NCBI RefSeq assembly: GCF_002937115.1
Contig: NZ_NHRY01000272.1
Coordinates: forward strand, 1 to 64,000
Length of the DNA: 64,000 nt
Direction: 5' to 3'
Origin: Rhodopila globiformis
GTDB taxonomy: Bacteria > Pseudomonadota > Alphaproteobacteria > Acetobacterales > Acetobacteraceae
Shown: in pieces, positions 1 to 8,941 of the stretch
Numbering within the stretch: the stretch's first letter is position 1
Layout of the letters: each line of letters opens with the position of its first letter
Translations under genes and position numbers: made by a program
Notes under the pieces: generated by a model
What the model was told of the DNA's origin: nothing
Database searches by the model: none
The model's input: the letters and a program-made list of their open reading frames with translations, nothing else

Positions 1-77
1 CGAACTCGGCCGTGAAAACCCCCAGCGCCCATGGTACTGTGCCTCAAGGCACGGGAGAGTCGGTCGCCGCCAGGTCG
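1..77 (+). rRNA. rrf: 5S ribosomal RNA, 3' part
   Basis: The first bases match the conserved 3' two thirds of alphaproteobacterial 5S rRNA: CGAACTCGGCCGTGAAA, then CAGCGCCCATGGTACTG, then GGGAGAGTCGGTCGCCGCC and CAGGTC. The 5' part lies outside the window. This marks the end of an rRNA operon transcribed rightwards. The exact 3' end (about 76-79) is estimated from the expected pairing with the missing 5' end. Confidence 0.92.
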
Positions 78-110
78 TCCAATCCACTCTGGTCCCCTCT
101 CCCCATCCAA

Positions 111-128
111 CGCGGGGTGGAGCAGCCT
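111..128 (+). pseudogene. tRNA-fMet 5' remnant
   Basis: CGCGGGGTGGAGCAGCCT is the 5' end (acceptor strand and start of the D arm) of bacterial initiator tRNA, at the place where alphaproteobacterial rRNA operons carry tRNA-fMet after 5S. The sequence diverges immediately afterwards. The rest of the D loop, the CAT anticodon arm and the T arm are absent over the following 80 bases, so the gene is broken and cannot give a tRNA. The genome presumably has another intact copy. Confidence 0.8.
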
Positions 129-475
129 CATCCCCCAAGCCGATACACCCGGCTTTCCGTCATCAGCAGAACGTCCTGCCCAGGCAGCGTCTTCACTTGC
201 GACGGGCTGATCCGCAATCTGCCGATCCAAAACGAACTCTGGTTCAGAGCGCCTCAGTTGCCTAATATAAGGGCTGCGGCCGACGCATCATTGCGTGGGT
301 TCGCCCTGACCCACACCACCGCCACCCCGACAACAAATCCCTGCGCAGAAGCCAGGCCTGCCTGTTCGCGGCTCAGCGCCCATCAGCCAAGGTTCCCCAG
401 GCCATCAACGTTCCACTCCCCCTGTCCCCGCACATCTCGCCGGCCGAAGCTGCCATCGAGGCCGCCGGCGTCGAC
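129..475. other. Gap between broken tRNA and helicase
   Basis: No RNA gene is seen here. A TAATAT stretch near 264-271 could be a -10 element. The helicase reading frame stays open upstream of its proposed start, with coding-like residues from about 386, but without an ATG, so part of this gap may be translated. Confidence 0.4.
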
Positions 476-2746
476 GTGGCGACGCACGAAATGCCCCAAC
501 TCATCCGTCTGGTCGCCCGCCGTTTGCCGGCGGACCGAGCCACCGTACGGAACGCCCTCTGCGACGTCCGCCGCAAGACATGGCGGGCGCGTCTGAACGC
601 CTTCGTCAGCCACACCGGGCGACACTGGATCCTGCCAGCCGACGTACAGGCCGCCGCGAACGCCGTCGACGACCCCGAAACCACCGCGGAAACCCTGGGC
701 GCGACCCTCGATCGCATCGTCGCGGACCGCCTGCGTCAGGCCGGTTCCACGCCCGAAGCCGCGCTGGACGCCATCGCCGCCGAACTTGCCGACGCCTCCC
801 GGGCATCCTCCTCTCCCGACCAGCATGCGAACCTGGCGGAAGCCGTCGCCGTCGCGCACGGGCTTGCGCCGGATGCCGTCGGCCGCTTTCGCGCCGCCGC
901 CCGCAACACCGCCCTCGCCCGCCGCCAGGACCAGCGCGCCAGCGAAAAGCACGCCCGTGACCTGCGGCGCGAGGAAGTGCGCCGGCTCCGCGCCTGGGAA
1001 CGCAGCCTGGTCGAATTCAACCAGGTGCCCGCCCTGCTGGGCTGTTCTCGCAAGGAAGCCTTGCGCTGGATCACGGCGAAGCTGATCCCGGTCGCCCGCC
1101 GCGTCGCTTCGAAGGCCGGCGAGCGCTGGGAATTCGATCCCGCCGAGCTCGAACGCCTGCGCCAGGACGTGCCGGCCTGGCGCGAGGCGGAGCGTCTCTT
1201 CCCCCAACCCGGCGGCCCCCTCGCCGCGCCGGCGCTGAAAATCGGCCGCGCCGCCAACGCGGCCGTCGCCAAGGTCGCCGCCCTGGACCGCTACGCCGCG
1301 CATTTCACCACCGCCCGCGCGCTGGACCGCCGTATCACCCTGATCACCGGGCCGACCAACAGCGGCAAGTCGCACATGGCGCTGGACCGCCTCGCCGGCG
1401 CCGACACCGGGATGGCCCTTGCCCCGCTGCGCCTGCTGGCGGCCGAGTTCCGCGAAGCCCTGGAGGCACGCGGCGTTGCCGCCTCGCTCACCACCGGCGA
1501 GGAACGCATTCGCGTGCCGGGTAGCCGCCATCTCGCGGCCACGGTGGAGATGTGCCCGTTCCAGACGCCGGTCGATGTCGCCCTGGTCGACGAGGCGCAG
1601 ATGCTGCACGACCGCGACCGCGGCGCCGCCTGGACGGCCGCGATCATGGGCGCGCCGGCGCGGCACGTGTTCGTGCTGGGCGCGCCCGACGCGGTGCCGA
1701 TGATCCGGCGCATCGCCACGCTCTGCGATGATCCGATCGATGAAATCTCGCTCCAGCGCAAAACCCCGCTGAAGGCGGCGCGCAAGCCGTTCGCCCTGGC
1801 CGAGCTTGGCCCCGGCGACGCGCTGGTCGCCTTCTCCCGCCGCGACGTGCTGGCCCTGCGCGCGGGACTGATCCACCGCGGCAAGCGGGTCGCCGTGGTG
1901 TACGGCGCCCTCAGCCCCGAGGTCCGCCGCGCGGAGGCGGCGCGGTTCAACCGCGGCGACGCCGACATCCTGGTCTGCACCGACGCCATCGGCATGGGCC
2001 TGAACCTGAACATCCGCCGCGTGATCTTCAGCACGCTGCGCAAATTCGACGGCCAGCAATCGCGCGACCTGACAGCGCAGGACGTCAAGCAAATCGGCGG
2101 GCGCGCCGGCCGCTTTGGCATGCACGACGTCGGCATCGTCGGCGTCCTGGGCGGCGCCGGCAGCCCGGACTTCGTCCACCACATGCTGGCGACGGCCCCG
2201 ATGCCGCCCGAGGACCTGCGTCCGCTGGTGCAGCCCGATGCCGACATCGTCGCGGCCGTGGCGGCGGAAATCGGCTCCGACAGCCTGTTCGGCGTGCTGG
2301 CGCGCATCCGCCGGGCGGTGCTGCGCAAAGACGATCCGAATTACCGCCTGGCCGATCTGGCGCAGCCGATGGAGATCGCCGCCGTGGTCGACGGCGTCGG
2401 CGGCCTGAGCCTGGAGACACGCTGGACCTACGCCATGTGCCCGATCGACGAGCGGGATTACGGCATCGCCCGCCTCGCCCGCTGGGCACAGGAACATGCT
2501 GCCGGCCATGACGTCCCGCCGCCGCTGGCCGGGCACCTGCCGTCGCCCGACCGTGCCCAGCACCAGCAACTGGAGCGCGTGGAGAAAATCTACAAGCGCC
2601 TGGTCGCCTGGCGCTGGATGTCGCAGCGCTTCCCCGGCATCTACCAGGACCACGACACGGCCGAGGCCGAACGCCTGCGCCTCGACGCCTGGATCGAGAA
2701 GGTCCTGAGCCAGCAGCGCCGCGGCCGGGCCGCCCTGGCGGCATAA
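476..2746 (+). CDS. SUV3-like ATP-dependent RNA/DNA helicase
   Basis: Superfamily 2 helicase of the SUV3 type, the family that in mitochondria unwinds RNA for degradation; a bacterial role in RNA turnover is inferred. Seen: Walker A GPTNSGKS (residues 292-299), motif II DEAQ (372-375), the helicase C-terminal core with CTDAIGMGLNL, and motif VI QIGGRAGR (539-546). Ahead of the motor, residues about 182-228 (VPALLGCSRKEALRWI ... FDPAELERLR) look like a small helix-turn-helix/excisionase-type fold, unusual for mitochondrial SUV3. The start used is GTG 476; the frame is open further upstream without ATG, and ATG 491 is an alternative, so the N-terminus is uncertain. Convergent with the exonuclease gene downstream. 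Confidence 0.88.
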   Translation: MATHEMPQLIRLVARRLPADRATVRNALCDVRRKTWRARLNAFVSHTGRHWILPADVQAAANAVDDPETTAETLGATLDRIVADRLRQAGSTPEAALDAIAAELADASRASSSPDQHANLAEAVAVAHGLAPDAVGRFRAAARNTALARRQDQRASEKHARDLRREEVRRLRAWERSLVEFNQVPALLGCSRKEALRWITAKLIPVARRVASKAGERWEFDPAELERLRQDVPAWREAERLFPQPGGPLAAPALKIGRAANAAVAKVAALDRYAAHFTTARALDRRITLITGPTNSGKSHMALDRLAGADTGMALAPLRLLAAEFREALEARGVAASLTTGEERIRVPGSRHLAATVEMCPFQTPVDVALVDEAQMLHDRDRGAAWTAAIMGAPARHVFVLGAPDAVPMIRRIATLCDDPIDEISLQRKTPLKAARKPFALAELGPGDALVAFSRRDVLALRAGLIHRGKRVAVVYGALSPEVRRAEAARFNRGDADILVCTDAIGMGLNLNIRRVIFSTLRKFDGQQSRDLTAQDVKQIGGRAGRFGMHDVGIVGVLGGAGSPDFVHHMLATAPMPPEDLRPLVQPDADIVAAVAAEIGSDSLFGVLARIRRAVLRKDDPNYRLADLAQPMEIAAVVDGVGGLSLETRWTYAMCPIDERDYGIARLARWAQEHAAGHDVPPPLAGHLPSPDRAQHQQLERVEKIYKRLVAWRWMSQRFPGIYQDHDTAEAERLRLDAWIEKVLSQQRRGRAALAA

Positions 2747-2826
2747 ACCAACCGAAGCGGGAAACGTCCCGGCCTGACGCTGACGGGTCCGCCATCATCC
2801 GCGCTGGCGGCCGGCAAAACGCCGGT

Positions 2827-3390
2827 TCAATCGCCTCTCGCCTCCGCGGCTGCCGCCTCCGCCCGGCGGCGGATGTTCTGCCACAGCCGCAATTCCCGCC
2901 GCGCGTCCGCCAGGGCGCGATGCGCCGGCGCGGCCGTCTCGAACCCCTCCCGGGCCGCAGCCAGAATGGCGTCAACCAGGGCCGCACGCTCGCCTGCCGC
3001 GATCCCCGCCATCGCAAGGATGTCGTCAGCCGTCCTGCGCTGCGCCTCCTCGGTATCGCGCAGGCGCAGCGCATGGCGCGGCAGGCCCGAGGCCCGGAGC
3101 AGCAGGCTCAGCCAGTGCCCGTCCCACGATGGTGCCGACGCATACAACGCTTGTCCGGAGAGCATCTCCAGCATGCGGGCGGCGACCGCCGCGTGCGGCG
3201 CGCCCTCACGCCACAGGCGGTCGAGGGCGATGCCGTGGATGCGTTCGGCATCGGCGCTCCATTCCTCCCAGCCCGGTGCCGGGCGGATCAGGAAGCCCAT
3301 TTCGCTGCCGTCCTCCGCCGCCCAGCCGACTTCGATCGGGAAACCGTGGCGGCCCAGGCTGCTGGCCTCGAAATCCACGAACACGATCAT
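2827..3390 (-). CDS. DEDDh-type 3'-5' exonuclease
   Basis: Small exonuclease-fold protein of about 187 residues, related to DnaQ/RNase T. It begins with the ExoI motif (IVFVDFEASSLG, supplying D and E) and has a C-terminal HRALADARREL segment, the ExoIII motif with the H and D of the DEDDh type. Substrate (DNA or RNA) cannot be told from sequence. ATG 3390 places the first catalytic strand at the N-terminus as is usual; ATG 3399 and GTG 3423 are in-frame alternatives. It faces the helicase gene, 80 bases away, with no clear poly-T terminator between them. Confidence 0.8.
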   Translation of the reverse strand: MIVFVDFEASSLGRHGFPIEVGWAAEDGSEMGFLIRPAPGWEEWSADAERIHGIALDRLWREGAPHAAVAARMLEMLSGQALYASAPSWDGHWLSLLLRASGLPRHALRLRDTEEAQRRTADDILAMAGIAAGERAALVDAILAAAREGFETAAPAHRALADARRELRLWQNIRRRAEAAAAEARGD

Positions 3391-3561
3391 GGCTGCCATC
3401 CCACGTCTGCGGACATCCGGCACTGAGCGATCAATTCCATCCTCTCATCCAATTGTAGCGGCAGCAACGTGCCTGATCGTGGAAGGTGCCGGCTGTCCGC
3501 TCCACCAGGCAACCCGGCATTCGACCCCGACGTTGCCGGATCAACCATGCCGAGGCTCGCC

Positions 3562-3951
3562 ATGCCGCGTAACGCCTATGACATCCTGTGGGCGGAGGCC
3601 GTCTCCACCCTGGCCCGCATCGATCGCCTGCACCGCGATTTTTTCCACCCCGATCCGGCCGGCTGGGAACCGCCGGTGGACGTGTTGGAGACACGGGACG
3701 AACTGATCATCATTGCCGCCCTGCCGGGCGTCCATGCCAGCGAAGTCGAGATCGCGATGCACGACGGCAGCCTCGCCATCGTCGGCGTCCGCCGTCTGCC
3801 CGCCTGCCTGCAACGCGCCCGCGTGCATCGCCTGGAACTGCCGCACGGCCGGTTCGAGCGCCGGGTCCCCATTCCGCCCGGCCGCTACGAGCTGACAAGG
3901 CGGGACCTGGAGGACGGCCTGCTGATGCTGACGCTGCGGAGGCACGTGTGA
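3562..3951 (+). CDS. Hsp20/alpha-crystallin small heat-shock protein
   Basis: Small chaperone of about 129 residues. The alpha-crystallin domain runs from PPVDVLETRDELIIIAALPG to the C-terminal GLLMLTLRR, and the family's A-x-x-x-G-x-L-x-I-x-x strand pattern is present (DLEDGLLMLTL). GAGG lies six bases before ATG 3562; ATG 3547 is also possible. Its TGA overlaps the ATG of lon (TGATG), so the two are translationally coupled: a holdase and an ATP-dependent protease made together. No clear sigma-32 promoter could be picked out upstream. Confidence 0.88.
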   Translation: MPRNAYDILWAEAVSTLARIDRLHRDFFHPDPAGWEPPVDVLETRDELIIIAALPGVHASEVEIAMHDGSLAIVGVRRLPACLQRARVHRLELPHGRFERRVPIPPGRYELTRRDLEDGLLMLTLRRHV

Positions 3952-6311
3952 TGGACGTCGACCCACCCGTGACAGCCGATCAGGGCACCGACGAACTGCT
4001 GCTGGTGCCGGTGCGTGAGCTTGTCCTGTTCCCCGGCGTGGTCCTGCCGCTGCTGGCCAACCGCCCGGGGCTGGAGGCAACCTTGCAGGAAGCGGCGCGG
4101 ACCTCGCGCCCCCTCGCCGTGGTGCTGCAACGCGACGCGACGACCGAGACGCCCGGCCTGTCCGACCTGCATCCCATCGGCTGCGAGGGGCGGATGCTGC
4201 GCTACATCGCCGGCCGCGACGGCCTGCATCACGCCATCGTCCAGGGCGCCAGCCGCATCCGCCTGCTGGACATCGTGAACGGCTCCGACCCCCGCGCTGT
4301 CCGCGTCGAGCGCATCCCCGAGCCGCAGCCCGGCGGCGCCGACATCGACGCCCGCTTCCACCAGTTGCGCGAACGGTCGCTGGAAGCGCTGAGCCTGCTG
4401 GAGAATTCCCCGCCCGAACTGGCGGCGGCCGTCCAGTCGGTCGAGCAGCCCGGCCAGCTTGCCGACATGGCGGCCAGCCTGATGGACCTTTCCCCCACCG
4501 AAAAGCAGGAGATCCTGGAAACCATCCCGCTGCTGCCCCGGCTGGACCGGGTGCTGTGGCGCCTCGCCTACCGGCTGGAGGTGCTGCGCCTGTCGGCCGA
4601 CATCGGCAAGCGCACGCGCGAGACCATGGCCGGCCGGCAGCGCGAGTTCATGCTGCGCGAGCAGCTTCGGGCCATCCAGAAGGAACTCGGCGAGGACGAA
4701 GGCGGCTCATCCGAACTGGCCGATCTGCGCGCCGCGCTGGACGCGGCGGGACTGCCGGAGGAAGTCAGGAAGCAAGCAGACCGTGAGCTGGGCCGGCTGG
4801 AGCGGATGCCGGAGGCCAGCCCAGAGACTGGCATGGTCCGCACCTACCTGGAGTGGCTGTCGGAACTGCCATGGAAGCTGGCAGACGATCCCGGCATCGA
4901 CATCGCCGAGGCGCGCCGCGTGCTCGACCAGGACCACCATGACCTGGAGAAGATCAAGCGCCGCATCCTGGAATTCCTGGCGGTGCGCAAGCTAAACCCG
5001 GACGGGCGTGGGCCGATCCTGTGTTTCATCGGGCCGCCGGGGGTCGGCAAGACCTCGCTGGGGCAATCGATCGCGCGGGCCATCGGCCGGCCGTTCGTGC
5101 GCGTCAGCCTGGGCGGCGTGCACGACGAAAGCGAGATCCGCGGGCATCGCCGCACGTATATCGGCGCCCTGCCCGGCACCATCATCCAGGCGATCCGCCG
5201 CGCCGGCTCGCGCGCCTGCGTGATGATGCTGGACGAAATCGACAAGCTCGGCGCCGGCGGCTTCCAGGGCGATCCGGCCTCGGCGCTGCTGGAGGTGCTG
5301 GACCCCGAGCAGAACGCCACGTTCCGCGACGCCTACCTGGCGGTGCCGTTCGACCTCAGCCGGGTGCTGTTCATCGCCACCGCCAACCAGATGGACACGA
5401 TCCCCGCGCCGCTGCGCGACCGCATGGAGGTGGTCTCGCTGTCCGGCTACACCGAGGAGGAAAAGCTCGTCATCGCCCGCCGCTACCTCGTGCCGCGGCA
5501 GCGCGGGCGCAACGGGCTGAAGCCGGAGCAGATGGAGATCAGCGACGCGGCACTGGGCGCCATCATCCGCGGCTACACGCGCGAAGCCGGCGTGCGCAAC
5601 CTGGAGCGCGAAATCGGCGGCGTGATGCGCCACGTCGCATCCCTGTTCGCCGAGGGCCGGACCGAGCCGATGCGCATCGGCCCGGACGATTTGGCCGCGA
5701 TCCTCGGCCCGGTGCGGTTCGAGCCGGAGGTGGCCGAGCGCGCCGCCATGCCCGGCATCGCCACCGGCCTGGCCTGGACGCCCGTCGGCGGCGAGATCCT
5801 GTTCATCGAAAGCACCCGCATGCCCGGCAACGGCAGGCTGATCCTGACCGGGCAGCTTGGCGACGTCATGAAGGAGAGCGCGCAGACCGCACTCAGCCTG
5901 CTGAAGTCGCGCGCCGCCGGCCTGGGGATCGAGCCGGCGCTGTTCGAGCGAAGCGACATCCACGTGCATGTGCCGGCGGGGGCGATCCCGAAGGACGGTC
6001 CCTCGGCCGGCGTGGCGATGTTCATGTCGCTGTCATCGCTGATGGTCGGCCGCGCGGTCGATCCGGCGATCGCCATGACCGGCGAGATCAGCCTGCGCGG
6101 CATCGTGCTGCCCGTCGGCGGCATCCGCGAGAAGGTGGTGGCGGCCGAACGGGCCGGCATCCGCACGGTGATGCTGCCCGCCCGCAACCGGCGCGACTAC
6201 GAGGACATCCCCGCCAGTGCCCGCGACCGGCTGAAGTTCGTCTGGCTGGAAACGGTGGACGACGCCATGGCGGCGGCGATGCCGGTCGCGCCGGTGGCGG
6301 GGGCCGGGTAA
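3951..6311 (+). CDS. lon: ATP-dependent protease Lon
   Basis: Cytoplasmic AAA+ serine protease that degrades misfolded and regulatory proteins. It has 786 residues, close to E. coli Lon (784). Order: N-terminal substrate-binding domain (LVPVRELVLFPGVVLP near residue 20), coiled-coil middle region, AAA+ module with Walker A GPPGVGKT (361-368), then the peptidase domain with the Ser-Lys dyad at S685 (KDGPSAGVAMF) and K728 (GGIREKVV). The 43-residue separation equals that of E. coli (S679/K722). The start overlaps the stop of the hsp20 gene. No deviation from a working Lon is visible. Confidence 0.97.
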   Translation: MDVDPPVTADQGTDELLLVPVRELVLFPGVVLPLLANRPGLEATLQEAARTSRPLAVVLQRDATTETPGLSDLHPIGCEGRMLRYIAGRDGLHHAIVQGASRIRLLDIVNGSDPRAVRVERIPEPQPGGADIDARFHQLRERSLEALSLLENSPPELAAAVQSVEQPGQLADMAASLMDLSPTEKQEILETIPLLPRLDRVLWRLAYRLEVLRLSADIGKRTRETMAGRQREFMLREQLRAIQKELGEDEGGSSELADLRAALDAAGLPEEVRKQADRELGRLERMPEASPETGMVRTYLEWLSELPWKLADDPGIDIAEARRVLDQDHHDLEKIKRRILEFLAVRKLNPDGRGPILCFIGPPGVGKTSLGQSIARAIGRPFVRVSLGGVHDESEIRGHRRTYIGALPGTIIQAIRRAGSRACVMMLDEIDKLGAGGFQGDPASALLEVLDPEQNATFRDAYLAVPFDLSRVLFIATANQMDTIPAPLRDRMEVVSLSGYTEEEKLVIARRYLVPRQRGRNGLKPEQMEISDAALGAIIRGYTREAGVRNLEREIGGVMRHVASLFAEGRTEPMRIGPDDLAAILGPVRFEPEVAERAAMPGIATGLAWTPVGGEILFIESTRMPGNGRLILTGQLGDVMKESAQTALSLLKSRAAGLGIEPALFERSDIHVHVPAGAIPKDGPSAGVAMFMSLSSLMVGRAVDPAIAMTGEISLRGIVLPVGGIREKVVAAERAGIRTVMLPARNRRDYEDIPASARDRLKFVWLETVDDAMAAAMPVAPVAGAG

Positions 6312-6407
6312 ACAGCCTGGCGCAGCGACGGCAGACCGCAGGTAAGTTGAGAGGGCCTGCGGCGTGCGTTCACCGTCCGTCATGGCCGGACTCGTCCGCT
6401 CCCTCAC

Positions 6408-6487
6408 CATCATGGTCGGGCGTGTCCCGGCCATCCACCCCCCACCGTCGAACCGCAGATGGCCGGGACACGCCCGGCCATGGCGGT
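6408..6487. repeat. BIME-like palindromic repeat pair
   Basis: Two inverted copies of a REP-like unit (GGTCGGGCGTGTCCCGGCCAT, then GGCCGGGACACGCCCGGCC) separated by a short spacer with CCACCCCCCACCGTCG. It lies between the convergent ends of lon and typA. The same arrangement recurs at 8484, 33,149, 44,461 and 53,938. Confidence 0.85.
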
Positions 6488-6528
6488 GAGGCAATGGACC
6501 CCGCCTGCAGCCCGCAGTAGCAGTGCTA

Positions 6529-8355
6529 TCAGGCGTCGGCGGTCGCCTTCCGCTCGAACCGCTTGCGCTCATTCGGGTCCAGATAGCGCTTGCGGAGGCG
6601 GATGGCGGTCGGCGTCACCTCGACCAGTTCGTCGTCCTCGACATAGGCGATGGCCTGTTCCAGGCTCATTTTCCGCGGCGGGATCAGCAGCATCGCGTCA
6701 TCCTTGCCGGCCGCGCGGATGTTGGTCAGCTTCTTTTCCTTGATCGGGTTGACTTCCAGGTCCGACTCCCGGCTGTGCTCGCCCAGGATCATGCCCTGGT
6801 ACACCTTGTCGCCGGGGGTGACGAACATGGTGCCGCGTTCCTGGATGTAGTACAGCGCGTAATGCACGGCATCGCCGTTCTCGGTCGAGATCAGCGCCCC
6901 GGCCCGCCGCCCTTCGATCGCCCCCTTCCACGGACCATAGCCGGCGAACAGCCGGTTCATGATGCCGGTGCCGCGGGTATCCGTCAGGAACTCGCCATGG
7001 TAGCCGATCAGGCCGCGGCTGGGGATGTGGAAGGTCAGCCGCACCTTGCCGCCGCCCGACGGCCGCATGTCGCGCAGGTCGCCCTTGCGGCGGGACATCT
7101 TCTCCACCACGACGCCGGTGTAGGGCTCGTCCACGTCGATCAGGACGTCCTCCATCGGCTCCTCGCGCTCCCCGGTTTCCGCGTTGCGCCGGGTCAGCAC
7201 GCGCGGGCGGCCGATGGTCAGCTCGAAGCTTTCGCGGCGCATCTGCTCGATCAGCACGCCAAGCTGCAGCTCGCCGCGGCCGGCGACCTCGAATGCCTCG
7301 GTCTCGTTGGAGTCGGTCACCTTGATCGCGACGTTGCCCTCGGCCTCGCGCATCAGGCGCTCGCGGATCTGGCGGGAGGTGACCTTCTTGCCGTCGCGGC
7401 CGGCCAGCGGGCCGTCGTTGATGCGGAAGGTCATCGCCAGCGTGGGCGGATCGACCGGGATGGCTTCCAGCGGCCCGGACAGTTCCAGCGCGCCGATGGT
7501 GTCGGGGATGGTGCCCTCGGACAGGCCGGCCACGGCAATGATGTCGCCGGCCTCGACCTCATCCACCGGCACCCGCTCCAGCCCGCGGAACGACAGCAGC
7601 TTGGTCATGCGGCCGGTTTCCACCACGCTGCCGTCCTGGCGCAGCACCTTCACCGGCATGTTGACCTTGCCGACGCCCTGCTCCACCCGGCCGGTCAGCA
7701 CGCGGCCGAGGAAGTTGTCGTATTCCAGGATCGAGGCGACCATGGCGAACGGCAGGTCCGGCTTCACCTTCGGCGCCGGCACGTGCTGGACCATCAGGTC
7801 GAACAGCGCGCTGAGGTCCTGCCGCGGCCCGTCCAGCGTCGGATCGGCCCAGCCGTTGCGGCCCGAGGCGTACAGCATCGGGAAGTCGAGCTGGTTGTCG
7901 GAGGCGCCGAGGGCGGCGAACAGGTCGAAGATTTCGGTGTGCACCTCGTCCGGGCGGGCGTCCTGGCGATCGATCTTGTTGACCACGACGATCGGGTTCA
8001 GACCGCGCGCCAGCGCCTTGCCGACGACGAACTTGGTCTGCGGCAGTACGCCCTCGGCGGCGTCGACCAGCACCAGGGCGCCGTCCACCATGTTCAGGAT
8101 GCGCTCGACCTCGCCGCCGAAATCGGCGTGGCCGGGGGTGTCGACGATGTTGATGCGGACGTTGTTCCACACCACCGAGGTGCACTTCGCCAGGATGGTG
8201 ATGCCACGCTCCTTTTCCAGGTCGTTGCGGTCCAGCGCCCGCTCGGCCACCGCCTGGTGTTCACGAAACGCGCCTGACTGGCTGAGAAGCTTGTCCACAA
8301 GAGTGGTCTTGCCATGGTCGACATGCGCGATGATGGCAACGTTTCGAATTTGCAT
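6529..8355 (-). CDS. typA: Translational GTPase TypA/BipA
   Basis: Ribosome-binding GTPase involved in 50S assembly and stress adaptation. The protein has 608 residues (E. coli 607). It starts [19 protein letters not shown], giving the P-loop AHVDHGKT, followed by the RGITI switch [13 protein letters not shown] (G3) and NKIDR (G4), then EF-G-like domains III and V and the BipA-specific C-terminal domain. The frame is open 26 codons upstream (to 8433), but the conserved N-terminus fixes the start at ATG 8355. It is monocistronic, with repeat DNA on both sides. Confidence 0.96.
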   Translation of the reverse strand: MQIRNVAIIAHVDHGKTTLVDKLLSQSGAFREHQAVAERALDRNDLEKERGITILAKCTSVVWNNVRINIVDTPGHADFGGEVERILNMVDGALVLVDAAEGVLPQTKFVVGKALARGLNPIVVVNKIDRQDARPDEVHTEIFDLFAALGASDNQLDFPMLYASGRNGWADPTLDGPRQDLSALFDLMVQHVPAPKVKPDLPFAMVASILEYDNFLGRVLTGRVEQGVGKVNMPVKVLRQDGSVVETGRMTKLLSFRGLERVPVDEVEAGDIIAVAGLSEGTIPDTIGALELSGPLEAIPVDPPTLAMTFRINDGPLAGRDGKKVTSRQIRERLMREAEGNVAIKVTDSNETEAFEVAGRGELQLGVLIEQMRRESFELTIGRPRVLTRRNAETGEREEPMEDVLIDVDEPYTGVVVEKMSRRKGDLRDMRPSGGGKVRLTFHIPSRGLIGYHGEFLTDTRGTGIMNRLFAGYGPWKGAIEGRRAGALISTENGDAVHYALYYIQERGTMFVTPGDKVYQGMILGEHSRESDLEVNPIKEKKLTNIRAAGKDDAMLLIPPRKMSLEQAIAYVEDDELVEVTPTAIRLRKRYLDPNERKRFERKATADA

Positions 8356-8483
8356 AAGAGCCTGACTGTGTGGGTATGGTGCGGCGCACAGATAGGGGGT
8401 AAGGGCGGCGGATACGAGGGGAAAAAAAGACACGCTGCAGCAGACCGCAGGCCGGTTGAGGCGGGGCGACGGCGCGCCCCCTC

Positions 8484-8781
8484 GTCATGGCCGGGCGTGT
8501 CCCGGCCATCCACCCCCCGCCGTCGCAGCGCAGATGGCCGGGACACGCCCTACGGGATGCACACATCTCGGAAACGGTCTGCCGCTGCGTTTCCCTTTCG
8601 TCATGGCCCGGCTTGTCCGGGCCACCTATTCCAGCACTTGTGCCGCGACAGGTGGCCCGGACAAGCCGGGCCATGACGATGGGGGAACGCTCTTGGCGCC
8701 CAGGCAAGCACTTGATTTTACGGTCATTTCCGACTCGGTTCTAGGATGTGTGCATTGCGTAGGGACACGCCCGGCCATGAC
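8484..8781. repeat. Composite repeat cluster (BIME, hairpin, 88-bp module)
   Basis: Three repeat types in a row. 8484-8550 is a BIME-like pair; it continues with GGGATGCACACATCTCGGAA, a truncated end of the module described next. 8600-8677 is a hairpin with a perfect 28-bp stem (arms 8600-8627 and 8650-8677) and a 22-base loop. 8678-8765 is a non-palindromic module of about 88 bp containing GGCAAGCACTTGATTTTACG and TCATTTCCGACTC. Hairpin plus module recur inverted at 57,085-57,250 with an identical loop; the module alone recurs at 33,205-33,297. Confidence 0.9.
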
Positions 8782-8785
8782 GAGG

Positions 8786-8935
8786 GGGGCAGACTGCCGC
8801 GTCGCCGCCTTCACGGTAGAGGTCAACGCCGATCCCCGTGCTGCCGCCGATCGGCTGGGGTCAGGGATCACCTTGAGCCTGGGGAGGAAGAATCACGGCA
8901 CTCGAGACAGATTCGGCTTGGTTACCGACAAATCG
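8786..8935 (-). ncRNA. Candidate 6S RNA (ssrS) downstream of zapA
   Basis: The gap just downstream of zapA has no gene. In many proteobacteria the 6S RNA lies exactly here. On the minus strand the sequence can form nested pairings: AGGTGATCCC with GGGATC and ACCT, and TGCCG with CGGCA further out. That fits a long hairpin with internal loops, as in 6S RNA, and a TGATCCCTGACCCC stretch is reminiscent of the conserved 5' side. This rests on position and partial pairing; the ends are guesses and no promoter or terminator was identified. Confidence 0.4.
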
Positions 8936-8941
8936 CTGACT

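Noticed and set aside
383-2653. 756-codon minus-strand frame opposite the SUV3-like helicase.
   Set aside because: The plus strand has all helicase motifs in order; the reverse frame is His/Arg/Gly-rich shadow.
2800-2826. GGCCGGC-AAAAC-GCCGG hairpin between the helicase and exonuclease genes as a terminator.
   Set aside because: Short stem and no U tract on either strand; too weak to list as a terminator.
6408-6487. Palindromic repeats here and elsewhere as a CRISPR array.
   Set aside because: Units are inverted pairs with irregular spacing, not direct repeats with regular spacers, and no cas gene is present.
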